Positions 5,963-12,819 of a stretch of DNA of 12,889 bases are shown in pieces (position 1 is the first letter of the stretch; each line of letters begins with the position of its first letter). The DNA is taken from contig JAVBKA010000072.1 in NCBI GenBank assembly GCA_031546715.1, positions 1 to 12,889 of the forward strand, in the 5' to 3' direction. Source of the stretch: JAVBKA01 sp031546715. Its GTDB lineage: Bacteria; Bacillota; Clostridia; Oscillospirales; UBA929. The position numbers and the translations under genes were made by a program. The notes under the pieces were generated by a model, which saw only the letters and a list, made by a program, of their open reading frames with translations, was not told the origin of the DNA and ran no database searches.

Positions 5963-6918
5963 GACTTCTTGACCTGACGGAGGTCGTCTCCGAAAAATGT
6001 TAGCATGTCGTACTCGCCGGTGAGACGGCTGACGGTTTGAGGGAGGTAGCGTTTTTGTAGGTCATCGGCGGTTAGATTTGTATTTATAATGGTTTTTACG
6101 CCATTTTGAAGTCTTGTATTAATAAGGTCATAGAGAGCGGTTTGGACAAAGGGGGTTAAAAATTCTGTACCAAGGTCGTCTAACAGCAAGAGACTGCTGG
6201 AAAAAAACCGCTTACTTCCCCGTGACGAGTTAAGTCTGCCTGATGGCTCATCTCGCCCAAACTGCTCAGCCTCTAGTGCGGCGAACAGCCGAACCGCAGA
6301 CTCAGCCTCTACCCATATGCCTTTTTCGCACACTGCGCCCGCTATGCAGGTTGACAAAAAGGTCTTCCCTGTGCCAGTGTAGCCTGTAAAAAGTAGATTT
6401 GGGGATTTTGCGCAGAAGCTTTGAGCATAATCGGCGCAAAAATCATACATGCCTGACATATTTTCATAGGCGGACAAGCCGTGAAGCATGGTGTTTCTTG
6501 AAAAAAGCTCTAAATCAAAGCTGTCAAAGGTCTGGTCAAATATTTTAATGGTTTTGGCAAGCTCTTTTTTCTGCTCCGCCGCATACGCCTTGCGTAAACA
6601 GGTGCATGGCTGGCCGCTTTTAAACATAGTGTCGTTGCAACGCTTGCAAAGTGGGGCTTCTTCAGGCAGGTCGATATGATTTTCGGCGACAAATTCCATT
6701 ATGCTAAACCGTAAATCCGCAAGCTCAGCGGCTTCCTCTGCGGATACGGTTTCGTTGACAAGATTTTTAAACATACAGGAACGGATTTGATTATCAAGCT
6801 CCAAAAGTGGAGGATAAAGCTCAAATGTTGCCTTTCGGCTGGCGCGTGTGCCTGCGTTATGACGATATTGCTCTTTTTCAAGCCGCTGCTTGGCGCGAGA
6901 AAATATGACCGAGTCCAT
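5959..6918 (-). CDS. dnaC/dnaI-like: DnaC/DnaI-type AAA+ helicase loader
   Basis: This 319-aa ATPase should load the replicative DnaB-type helicase. Residues 91-107 hold four cysteines (C91, C94, C105, C107: CKRCND then PCTCL), like the zinc site of DnaI-type loaders. Walker A is GYTGTGKTF (179-187), Walker B is LLLLDDLG (243-250), sensor 1 is INTNL (278-282), and a likely arginine finger lies in SRLTG (297-301). A roughly 20-residue Ser/Arg-rich insertion (221-241) precedes Walker B and is longer than I expect for the family. The ATG at 6918 has GGGGAAG 6 nt upstream. It is the second gene of a leftward operon, 40 bp behind the DnaD-domain gene. Confidence 0.92.
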   Translation of the reverse strand: MDSVIFSRAKQRLEKEQYRHNAGTRASRKATFELYPPLLELDNQIRSCMFKNLVNETVSAEEAAELADLRFSIMEFVAENHIDLPEEAPLCKRCNDTMFKSGQPCTCLRKAYAAEQKKELAKTIKIFDQTFDSFDLELFSRNTMLHGLSAYENMSGMYDFCADYAQSFCAKSPNLLFTGYTGTGKTFLSTCIAGAVCEKGIWVEAESAVRLFAALEAEQFGRDEPSGRLNSSRGSKRFFSSSLLLLDDLGTEFLTPFVQTALYDLINTRLQNGVKTIINTNLTADDLQKRYLPQTVSRLTGEYDMLTFFGDDLRQVKKS

Positions 6919-6958
6919 AAAACACTTCCCCTGTTAGTCTGCTGTTACTTGTCCTAGC

Positions 6959-8005
6959 CTACGGCTTGCGGCTGTTTAGATAATCTTTCATTTTTTCAAT
7001 TGCCTTGCGCTCTGCGTCCCCAGGTTCAGATAAAGGGCGGTTGCTTTTTGCCATGGGGGTTTTTGAGGCGGGGTAGCTTGGTTGGGTACTTGACTTGGTA
7101 CCTGATTGAGCACCCGATTGGGTACTAGATTGGATGGCTGTGGGGGTAGACCTAGCACTGCTATCTGCAAATGGGCCAACGGTTCTCTCGTTTTCGGGAA
7201 GCTCCTTTAGGGTATGCCAGCCGCTTTCATGCCAACGGCTGAGAATCTTTGCGCAATACCGCCAAGCAAAGCCGCTACCTGTGCCTATGCAGGTTTTGTC
7301 ATAGGCGACGGCAAACACCTCTGGGGTAAAGCCCATGTCCGCCCATTCGCCTAGGTATTTCTGTTCTGTGGTGGAGATGGCGCGCCCAGACATGCCGAGA
7401 ACACGCAAAAATTGTGCCGAGCGGGTACGGCGGTTTTCCAGCCATTTAAGGTGACGCTCGGCGGCTTCAACGGTCTGGATTCCGTGGGCTTGCCAATAGG
7501 CGGCTTCTTTGTCGATTTGACTGAGCTTGGGAGGGTTGCTGTCCTGACCGAAGCGGTGCTTATAATCCTCGACGCAATAGGTGACCAGCATCAAGAGTAC
7601 GTCAGGGGGAAGACCTCTCCAGTCGTATATTTTATAAAATATTTGTAAATCTGAGGAGGAAAAAATAATTCCAAGCATCCGTTGGGTTTCATTTAAAACA
7701 TATGCAAAGGCGGGGTCTCGCTTTACGCCGTCTGCAATGTCTTTAGCGTCGTAGGTGGGTGTGGTTTCGTCAAGCATTGGCTTGCTTGGTTTTGTTAAAA
7801 GCTTTGCGGTTTCGAGTTTTGCCGTCAAATCCTTGACGGTTTGGGTCGTTAGTCCAAGGGTCAAGGCTTCGTCCGGTCGGGGCATACGGCTGTGACGCAG
7901 GACAAAAAGGTATAGCAACGCCGCCCCTCCGTCGCCAAGTGAAAGCAGCTTGTCGCATTCAGCCTGTGGGAAGGGTAAAATTCCGCCTGTTGAGTAATCC
8001 GCCAT
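6959..8005 (-). CDS. DnaD-domain replication initiation protein
   Basis: This 348-aa protein is of the DnaD/DnaB(Bacillus) type, which remodels origin DNA and recruits the helicase loader in Firmicutes. The N-terminus (about 10-72) looks like a winged helix. Two helical DnaD-like domains follow at about 97-175 and 195-262. The second ends in the family signature Y..(K)IL..W (Y250 to W258, then GW). Residues 278-330 are a low-complexity Ser/Thr/Gln linker with four-residue repeats, and a basic C-terminal helix follows. The arrangement just before a DnaC/DnaI-type loader is common in Clostridia and supports the call. The ATG at 8005 has AGGGG 5 nt upstream. The linker is encoded by a 12-nt tandem repeat (7085-7132). 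Confidence 0.88.
   Translation of the reverse strand: MADYSTGGILPFPQAECDKLLSLGDGGAALLYLFVLRHSRMPRPDEALTLGLTTQTVKDLTAKLETAKLLTKPSKPMLDETTPTYDAKDIADGVKRDPAFAYVLNETQRMLGIIFSSSDLQIFYKIYDWRGLPPDVLLMLVTYCVEDYKHRFGQDSNPPKLSQIDKEAAYWQAHGIQTVEAAERHLKWLENRRTRSAQFLRVLGMSGRAISTTEQKYLGEWADMGFTPEVFAVAYDKTCIGTGSGFAWRYCAKILSRWHESGWHTLKELPENERTVGPFADSSARSTPTAIQSSTQSGAQSGTKSSTQPSYPASKTPMAKSNRPLSEPGDAERKAIEKMKDYLNSRKP
7085..7132. repeat. 12-nt tandem repeat, 4 copies, inside the DnaD-domain gene
   Basis: Four imperfect 12-nt units run in phase with the reading frame. They encode QSST, QSGA, QSGT and KSST in the flexible linker of the DnaD-domain protein. The number of copies could change by slippage in steps of four amino acids without shifting the frame. 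Confidence 0.75.
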
Positions 8006-8195
8006 AAATGCCCCTATCTATATTTACTGTTGTAGACCTGTTCGGTAACCATTTACCGCAAATGGCTGCTTGGGCAACCACCCCGCCAACTGCGGTTGGC
8101 ACCCCTCCACAGAGGGGAATAAGTTGTGCGGGTTAAATAATTCCCCTCTGTGGAGGGGTGGCGCGCAGCGACGGGGTGGTTAGTCCGCACTTAAC
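8006..8195. other. Intergenic region upstream of the DnaD operon
   Basis: Most of this gap is the palindromic element at 8076-8181. Nearer the DnaD gene, CGGTAA-ccat-TTACCG (8043-8058) is a small 6-bp-stem dyad that could be an operator. No strong -35/-10 pair is visible for the leftward operon; TTACCG with TAAATA at 16 bp is a weak candidate. Confidence 0.5.
8076..8181. repeat. Long palindromic repeat element (about 106 bp)
   Basis: AACCACCCCG (8076-8085) pairs with CGGGGTGGTT (8172-8181). Inside it, a perfect 21-bp arm (8100-8120) pairs with 8140-8160 around a 19-nt AT-richer loop. Between the arms, GCCAAC-tgcg-GTTGGC (8085-8100) is a further small palindrome. The form is that of a palindromic, MITE- or REP-like intergenic element. 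Lying just 3' of the leftward acetyltransferase, it would also form a stable transcript hairpin there. No transposase is present, and no clear target-site duplication is visible. Confidence 0.8.
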
Positions 8196-9398
8196 CTAAA
8201 AGTAATCCGCAATAAAATTATGCTTGGAATAAAACGCTTTTGACAAATTTTCGCAGTTTCCGTGTACCTTAATTTGCGGATAAAAACGTGCGTCCTCAAA
8301 GTTAAGTGCGCCTGTGATTAATGCGGTAAACATGTTGATTTCGCATTCAAGGTCGGCGGGGGCGTCGGTTTTGGTGACAGAAGTGCCGTTTTTGCCGAAG
8401 GTTACATTATAAGTGCCGTTGTTTTGCGCAATATGTGCGTCCTTGACTGCTACGGTAAACGAGCCGTCGCCTTTGTATTTAGCAACCTCCAGAACTTTTT
8501 GCACATTTACCACACGGGACATTCCATAGGTTGAAGTGGTGACTTCTGTTGAGGTATTTTCTGTTAATAAATGCCTGATGTTAAGTCCTGCGGGGACTGT
8601 AAATCTGAAATGTGTGTAATCCGAGGAAAAAACTCCGCTGAAGGCAAGCAAGCCGTGGAAGCTCTCGGCGGTGGTAAAGCAAAACTCGGCGGCTGTCAAA
8701 ATGCGCTTGCCGTTTTCCCAAGGTGAATGGCGTGTGACCATGTAGCCTTGAGCTTTGCCTGCGTCGTTATGCCAGATGTATGCGTAGGTGCGGTCTTTTT
8801 CAGGGGTTTGCTTGCGTTTGCCTGCCCAATTTGCCTCGTTTCGGGAAACAGCCATGTTTTTATCGCAGATATACTCATTATATATGCACTTGATGTTTTC
8901 CCAGTCCGCGTCGGTCTGAGCCTGACGTACTGAGCCTGTTTGGGGGAGGGCTCTGCAATTTGCGGATTGATATGTGTAGGTACTGAGATATGCGCCTAGT
9001 TCGTAGCCGAATTTGCGATAAAAATCGCTTCTAAAGGGGTATAAATAAGAGAAAAGCTGACCTTCGTCATACATTTCCTTTAAGGCTACTTCAAAAATTT
9101 TGCGGATTGAGCCGCCTTTGCGGTACTGCGGTAATGTAGCGACTGCGCCAATGCCCCACATGCCGTAAATTCCGCCGTCAAAGCTGGCTTCATAGCGGGG
9201 GAGCTGGAGGTTGGCGATAATTCTGCCGTCCTCAACGGCGACATAATGGTCTTCAAGGCGAATGTCCGGCTGCTCCTTCAAGAGCTTTTCAAGGTAGGCT
9301 TCGGGGGACTCCGCAGGGGTAATTGAATATTCAAAGGCTATGGAGCAGACTAATTCTCGTTCGTATGCCTCGATGGCTTTACTTTTTCTGATTTCCAT
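8196..9398 (-). CDS. Eis-type GNAT N-acetyltransferase
   Basis: This 400-aa protein fits the Eis family: two GNAT-like folds and a C-terminal SCP2-like domain, using acetyl-CoA to acetylate amines. The acetyl-CoA loop is VATLPQYRKGGSIRKIFEVAL (86-106). FSYLYPFRSDFYRKFGYE (116-133) is the conserved family stretch, with a Tyr (Y127) near the place of the general acid in M. tuberculosis Eis. The protein ends in Phe (ADYF). In studied Eis proteins the C-terminal carboxylate of the last Phe takes part in catalysis, so this end looks intact. AAAGGA lies 10 nt before the ATG. It is transcribed alone from the promoter at 9464-9492. The natural substrate is unknown; aminoglycoside acetylation is possible in this family but cannot be read from the sequence. 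Confidence 0.88.
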   Translation of the reverse strand: MEIRKSKAIEAYERELVCSIAFEYSITPAESPEAYLEKLLKEQPDIRLEDHYVAVEDGRIIANLQLPRYEASFDGGIYGMWGIGAVATLPQYRKGGSIRKIFEVALKEMYDEGQLFSYLYPFRSDFYRKFGYELGAYLSTYTYQSANCRALPQTGSVRQAQTDADWENIKCIYNEYICDKNMAVSRNEANWAGKRKQTPEKDRTYAYIWHNDAGKAQGYMVTRHSPWENGKRILTAAEFCFTTAESFHGLLAFSGVFSSDYTHFRFTVPAGLNIRHLLTENTSTEVTTSTYGMSRVVNVQKVLEVAKYKGDGSFTVAVKDAHIAQNNGTYNVTFGKNGTSVTKTDAPADLECEINMFTALITGALNFEDARFYPQIKVHGNCENLSKAFYSKHNFIADYF

Positions 9399-9463
9399 TA
9401 TTAATTCGTCCTTTCTTGGAAACGTAGGCGGGGTATTTTGCGTGGTTGATGCGACTTAATTTA

Positions 9464-9492
9464 AGTATATCAAAAACCAGAATACAAATCAA
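9464..9492 (-). promoter_or_regulatory. Sigma-A promoter of the Eis-type gene
   Basis: On the minus strand, TTGATT (9492-9487) is followed after exactly 17 bp by TATACT (9469-9464), with a TG one base before the -10. Transcription would start near 9457, giving a leader of about 60 nt. The opposite promoter starts 29 bp away. Confidence 0.8.
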
Positions 9493-9497
9493 GCATT

Positions 9498-9535
9498 ACC
9501 GAAAACCAAGCAAAGTCTCATTGCAAGCTTTCGGT
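9498..9535. promoter_or_regulatory. Operator-like nested dyad between divergent promoters
   Basis: ACCGAAA (9498-9504) and TTTCGGT (9529-9535) form a 7-bp inverted repeat. Inside it, GCAA (9510-9513) faces TTGC (9521-9524). The dyad lies upstream of the leftward -35 and covers the rightward -35. It is therefore transcribed from neither promoter and would act at the DNA level, as a regulator binding site. The regulator is not in the window. Confidence 0.4.
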
Positions 9536-9549
9536 TTTTGTGCTATATT
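9521..9549 (+). promoter_or_regulatory. Sigma-A promoter of the acyltransferase gene
   Basis: TTGCAA (9521-9526), a 17-bp spacer and TATATT (9544-9549), with an extended TG-C before the -10. A start near 9556 gives a leader of about 43 nt. It lies inside the longest open frame (from 9446), which shows that the real translation start is downstream, at 9599. Confidence 0.8.
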
Positions 9550-9598
9550 TAGACTAAACCGACGAAAAGTGACGAATTGCAGTGAGGTGTATATCGAT

Positions 9599-10693
9599 AT
9601 GGTGAGCAGTGTAGTGAAGCAAGAGGCGGTACCCGTTACGACCCAGACAGGCAAAAAGAGGCTCGTATATCTGGATGCTATTAGGATTTTTGCCTGCTTT
9701 TTGGTTATAGTCAACCACACCAACAGCTTTATTTTTATGGCGAGGCAGCCCTCAGTTACATGGTTTGCGTCAATTGCATACTTTTTTGTGTCTAAACCCG
9801 CAGTGCTGCTGTTTATAATGGTTTCGGGCGCAGTGCTTTTGGGGAAGGAAGAGAGCTATAAGGCGGTTTTTGCGAGAGCGTTGCGGATGGTGGCCATTTT
9901 GCTGTTTTCGTCTGTCTGTTATTTTGTGTACTATACATATATTAAACAACAGGGACATGCTTTTGAATTCACTGAAGTGACCAAATTTTTAGATGGGCTG
10001 ATTAAAGGACCTGTGGAAACCTCACTTTGGTATTTGTATCTGTATATCGGGCTGATTTTAATGCTACCGCTGCTGAGACCAATGGTTAAAGCTCTGGGAA
10101 AAAAGGATTATTATTACATAATAGGCTTATTTGCGGTTATTATGGGAACAATTCCTATTATTACACGATATTTTCCCGGCTTTCAAATCAGCGGCTATCT
10201 GAAAATTCCGTTTATTACAAGCTTTGTGGCGGTATTTTTAGCGGGGTACTTTATAAATAAAATGGTTGTGACTTCGGGCAAAAAGGCGTTGCTGTTTGCG
10301 GTGGGTTATGTTGCTTTGCTAGCGTTTCAAACGGTTGCAACGTACTTTGAGTACCGTATTAACAGCGCAGGCTATTTGTTTTATGATAACACATATTTGT
10401 CAACGCTGACGGTTAGCTCGATTTTCCTGTTCTATATTTTTAAGTGGTTTTTTGAGAGACGTGTTATCTCGCCGAAGGTGAGTAAGCTTATTACGGAGAT
10501 TGGGGCTTGTACATTTGGGATGTATTTGGTGTCGAGCTTTATAATTGGGGAGCTGTATCCTATGTATACTGCGTTATCGGGGTATATGCATGTGGTTTTT
10601 GCGATGATAATTTATGAGGTGTGTGTGTTTGGTATTGGGCTTGGGTTTACGTATTTGATTAGGAAAATCCCATTTGTGAGAAAATTTATTTAG
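9599..10693 (+). CDS. Membrane acyltransferase, acyltransferase 3 family (OafA/WecH-like)
   Basis: This 364-aa membrane protein has about 10 hydrophobic helices. The first carries the family motif YLDAIRIFACFLVIVNHT (residues 24-41), including the conserved His40. WYLYLYIGLILMLPLLRPM (about 141-159) is the typical second conserved region. Such enzymes transfer acetyl or other acyl groups to cell-surface polysaccharide or related carbohydrates. The ATG at 9599 is chosen because GAGGTG is 9 nt upstream and the promoter lies at 9521-9549. The 51 extra residues possible from 9446 are translated promoter DNA. It is a single gene, divergent from the Eis-type gene. No polysaccharide cluster is nearby, so the acceptor is unknown. 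Confidence 0.88.
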   Translation: MVSSVVKQEAVPVTTQTGKKRLVYLDAIRIFACFLVIVNHTNSFIFMARQPSVTWFASIAYFFVSKPAVLLFIMVSGAVLLGKEESYKAVFARALRMVAILLFSSVCYFVYYTYIKQQGHAFEFTEVTKFLDGLIKGPVETSLWYLYLYIGLILMLPLLRPMVKALGKKDYYYIIGLFAVIMGTIPIITRYFPGFQISGYLKIPFITSFVAVFLAGYFINKMVVTSGKKALLFAVGYVALLAFQTVATYFEYRINSAGYLFYDNTYLSTLTVSSIFLFYIFKWFFERRVISPKVSKLITEIGACTFGMYLVSSFIIGELYPMYTALSGYMHVVFAMIIYEVCVFGIGLGFTYLIRKIPFVRKFI

Positions 10694-10731
10694 ATTATTA
10701 GCAAACGTAAGCAACAAGCAAAAGTTTTAGT

Positions 10732-10796
10732 CAAGCTTTTTTAAAAGCTTGCGGATTTTTAAGGCAGAGCCTTAAATCGAGCCTCGCAAGGCTCGA
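10732..10796 (+). terminator. Three-hairpin 3' region of the acyltransferase gene
   Basis: Three perfect hairpins follow the stop codon at 10693. They are CAAGCTTTT (10732-10740) with AAAAGCTTG (10743-10751); TTTAAGGC (10758-10765) with GCCTTAAA (10769-10776); and TCGAGCCT (10777-10784) with AGGCTCGA (10789-10796), loop CGCA. The order and stem lengths equal those at 805-869, with paired base changes in the stems. They probably shape or end the transcript; a clean U-run after the chain is missing. Confidence 0.65.
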
Positions 10797-10834
10797 AAGC
10801 TGCCCTTGAGCCGCGCGAACCAAAATGTTGTAAG

Positions 10835-10865
10835 AAAAAACGCAACACAGCGTAGCGGCGTTGCG
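10835..10865 (-). terminator. Rho-independent terminator, leftward
   Basis: On the minus strand, CGCAAC (10865-10860) pairs with GTTGCG (10846-10841), followed by six T residues (10840-10835). It is the inverted twin of the terminator at 734-764 and faces the 3' end of the acyltransferase gene. Confidence 0.75.
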
Positions 10866-10981
10866 CCCGTCCCTTTTGGGGGTGTTGCTGCACTTTTGGG
10901 CTGTAGGACGGGTTGCTTGGGGGTTTGCGTTTTTTTCTTTCTTTGTATTATTGTTCTAGTCCCGCTCATGCCGCGGGGGCA

Positions 10982-11009
10982 CTTCCTTTACGAGGGGTGG
11001 TAAAGGAAG
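10982..11009. repeat. 10-bp-stem hairpin
   Basis: CTTCCTTTAC (10982-10991) pairs perfectly with GTAAAGGAAG (11000-11009) around an 8-nt loop. The left field keeps only a 6-bp version (296-301 with 310-315), because the palindromic insertion next to it changes the flank. Confidence 0.75.
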
Positions 11010-11145
11010 CAAAGCACCCTTTTGGATGCGCCTGATGGGTTGTTGTACGGGCGGACTGGGCGCGCCGCGCTCGTCCTGAGTATATGATTCGGCTGGTGAT
11101 TAGGGTGGGGGTGTAGTGGTGTTTTGTAGCGTGTTGCCACGGACT

Positions 11146-11234
11146 GTAGGGCAAGGGCTCTGCACTTGCCGTCCTGTGAGGCGTTGCTACATTTTCGGTG
11201 AATCGGCGTAGGGGCGAACTTTGTTCGACTGAGG
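11146..11234 (-). repeat. 89-bp palindromic module, inverted copy
   Basis: This is the reverse-strand copy of the module at 43, 380, 494 and 608. The large hairpin is diverged: GGGCGAAC-ttt-GTTCG is followed by ACT where the array copies have CCC, so the outer base pairs are lost. The GGCAAG/CTTGCC hairpin is kept. Confidence 0.85.
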
Positions 11235-11330
11235 GTTGCGATAAATTACCCTGATTTATTGCTTCTCGAGAATGCTAAAAGTTCTTGGTTTCATGCTAAA
11301 TTTTAATCTTCCTATATTAAGAGGTGTATA

Positions 11331-12161
11331 ATGAGTTACGCAGATGAAATATTTATTAAAAATTGTACGGACATATTGGACAATGGGGTTTGGGATACGG
11401 ACTTGGCTGTTCGTCCTAGGTGGGAGGACGGGACGGCGGCGCATACTGTGAAAAAGTTTGGGATTGTTAATCGGTACGATTTGTCTAAAGAATTTCCCGC
11501 AATGACTATTAAAAAAACCATGATAAAAAACTGCATTGACGAGGTTTTGTGGATTTATCAAAAGAAATCTAACAATGTCCGTGACCTTGGTTCGCGGATT
11601 TGGGACGCTTGGGCTGACGATAACGGCTCAATCGGCAAGGCGTACGGTTATCAGGCGGGGGTAAAGCACCACTATAAGGAAGGGGACATGGATCAGGTTG
11701 ACCGTGTGCTGTACGACCTTAAAAATAATCCCCAAAGCCGACGCATTATAATAAGTCTTTATAATCATGCGGACTTGAGCGAAATGGCGTTGTATCCCTG
11801 CTGTTGGAGCCTGACCTTAAATGTGACGGGTAAAACCTTGAACGCTGTCCTAAATCAGCGGTCGCAGGACATGCTTGCCGCAAATAACTGGAATGTCTGC
11901 CAATACTCGGCGTTGGTTATGATGCTTGCGCAGGTTTCCGGACTGTCGGCAGGGGAGCTGATTCATGTTATTGCAGACGCGCATATATATGACAGGCATG
12001 TTCCTATTATAAAGGAGCTGTTGGACAGAACGCTTTTTGCGGCACCTTCGTTTGTAATGGATAAGACTATTTCGGACTTTTATTCATTTACAAAAGACCA
12101 TTTTAAACTTGAAAATTACGAATTTCACACCCTTGAGGTGAAAATTCCTGTAGCGGAGTGA
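11331..12161 (+). CDS. thyA: Thymidylate synthase (phi3T/Bacillus ThyA type)
   Basis: This 276-aa enzyme makes dTMP from dUMP with methylenetetrahydrofolate, leaving dihydrofolate. Recognisable parts are ELLWIWQ-like EVLWIYQKKSN (71-81), the phosphate-binding SRR (136-138), the active site ALYPCC (153-158, nucleophile most likely C157), QRSQD (176-180), N188, and the DAHIYDRH stretch (216-223; H218, Y220). The sequence is closest to the phi3T/Bacillus subtilis ThyA branch, not to E. coli ThyA: residue 158 is Cys where E. coli-type enzymes have His, and the phi3T type also lacks that His. GAGGTG lies 4 nt before the ATG. folA follows after 6 bp, which supplies the needed regeneration of tetrahydrofolate. 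The promoter is not clear; TGCTAAATT (11294-11302) is a weak extended -10 candidate. Confidence 0.93.
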   Translation: MSYADEIFIKNCTDILDNGVWDTDLAVRPRWEDGTAAHTVKKFGIVNRYDLSKEFPAMTIKKTMIKNCIDEVLWIYQKKSNNVRDLGSRIWDAWADDNGSIGKAYGYQAGVKHHYKEGDMDQVDRVLYDLKNNPQSRRIIISLYNHADLSEMALYPCCWSLTLNVTGKTLNAVLNQRSQDMLAANNWNVCQYSALVMMLAQVSGLSAGELIHVIADAHIYDRHVPIIKELLDRTLFAAPSFVMDKTISDFYSFTKDHFKLENYEFHTLEVKIPVAE

Positions 12162-12167
12162 AAATAC

Positions 12168-12650
12168 ATGAAGCTGATTGCATGTTGCGATAAAAATTGG
12201 GGTCTGGGCAAGGACGGGGAACTGCTGATTAGAATACCGGAAGATTTGAAACGCTTTAGTGAGCTTACTTCTGGACATCCGGTGATTTTAGGCAGAAAAA
12301 CTTTGCAGACCTTTCCAAAGGGGAAGCCCTTGCCAAACCGCAGAAACATAATTTTGTCACGAAATTCTTCCTATATAGTAGAGGGCGCAGAAGTTTGTGA
12401 CTCCGCCGAGAGGGCACTGGAGCTGTTAGGAGATAGTCAGGACGAGACATTTGTTATAGGCGGAGCGGAAATTTACAACCTTTTTCTACCATATTGCACC
12501 GTTGCGTATATAACCAGACTGGAAGAAGAGTATGCTTCAGACTGCCGCCTTGCAGATTTAGATATTGATGCTGCATGGAAAATCTCAGAATCTTCAGAAA
12601 AGTTAAAATATGAAGATATATGCTACCGCTACGTGACATATACGCGCTAA
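12168..12650 (+). CDS. folA: Dihydrofolate reductase
   Basis: This 160-aa enzyme reduces dihydrofolate to tetrahydrofolate with NADPH, recycling the product of the thymidylate synthase just upstream. The Met20-loop region is NWGLGKDGELL (10-20). The catalytic acid is most likely D26 in IPEDLKRF (23-30). The NADPH-binding motifs are GRKT (42-45) and IGGAEIY (97-103), and LPNRRNIILSR (55-65) is typical. The Trp that precedes the catalytic region in E. coli is Ile here, as in many clostridial forms. GGAG (12155-12158) at the very end of thyA lies 9 nt before the ATG; the two genes are 6 bp apart and surely one operon. The length is standard. Confidence 0.95.
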   Translation: MKLIACCDKNWGLGKDGELLIRIPEDLKRFSELTSGHPVILGRKTLQTFPKGKPLPNRRNIILSRNSSYIVEGAEVCDSAERALELLGDSQDETFVIGGAEIYNLFLPYCTVAYITRLEEEYASDCRLADLDIDAAWKISESSEKLKYEDICYRYVTYTR

Positions 12651-12750
12651 CCGCTAGGTGTATGGGGGCTTGCACCAGCTTTAGACTATACATGGTGGTT
12701 TTCTAAAAAATGCGACACCCCTTGAAACCCTTAGATTCTGCTGATTTTTA

Positions 12751-12819
12751 CCAAAGAAAAAAATAAATTACAAAAAAGTATAAAAAAGTGTTGACAAGGG
12801 GATAGGGTCGTGTTATATT
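12751..12819 (+). promoter_or_regulatory. Very strong promoter, probably for a stable-RNA operon
   Basis: A consensus -35 TTGACA (12791-12796), a 17-bp spacer and TATATT (12814-12819) with an extended TG. The roughly 40 bp upstream are almost pure A/T with A-tracts (12751-12788), like an UP element. A start near 12826 yields at least 60 nt of leader to the window edge, with no start codon preceded by a good ribosome site. This layout is typical of rRNA promoters; that the downstream unit is rRNA is inference, since it lies outside the window. Confidence 0.75.

Larger units (their letters stand above)
10694..11240. repeat. Composite repeat field (right copy, inverted to the left one)
   Basis: This gap holds no credible gene. 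In order after the acyltransferase it has: a three-hairpin chain (10732-10796); the 37-bp block (10830-10866) with a leftward terminator; a CCCGTCC/GGACGGG stem (10866-10912); the 42-bp block (10959-11000); a 10-bp-stem hairpin (10982-11009); a stretch of low similarity (about 11030-11145); and one 89-bp module in reverse (11146-11234). Read on the minus strand, this is the same order as in 43-880. Relative to the adjacent gene, both fields have the same orientation: hairpin chain first, GC-rich module last. Confidence 0.85.

Noticed and set aside
8076..8181. Insertion sequence ends
   Set aside because: No transposase frame lies between or near the arms, and no clear target duplication is seen. 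A palindromic repeat is the simpler reading.
9446..9598. 51-residue N-terminal extension of the acyltransferase
   Set aside because: The promoter (9521-9549) and the ribosome site (9584-9589) lie inside it, and the family motif starts about 24 residues after the ATG at 9599.
10806..11003. Short open frames on both strands in the right repeat field
   Set aside because: They run through the terminator and the 42-bp block shared with the left field. They have no plausible ribosome site or protein-like composition.
12655..12720. Terminator after folA
   Set aside because: Only short 4-5 bp stems with long loops (for example ACCA/TGGT) are found before the T-rich stretch, too weak to call.
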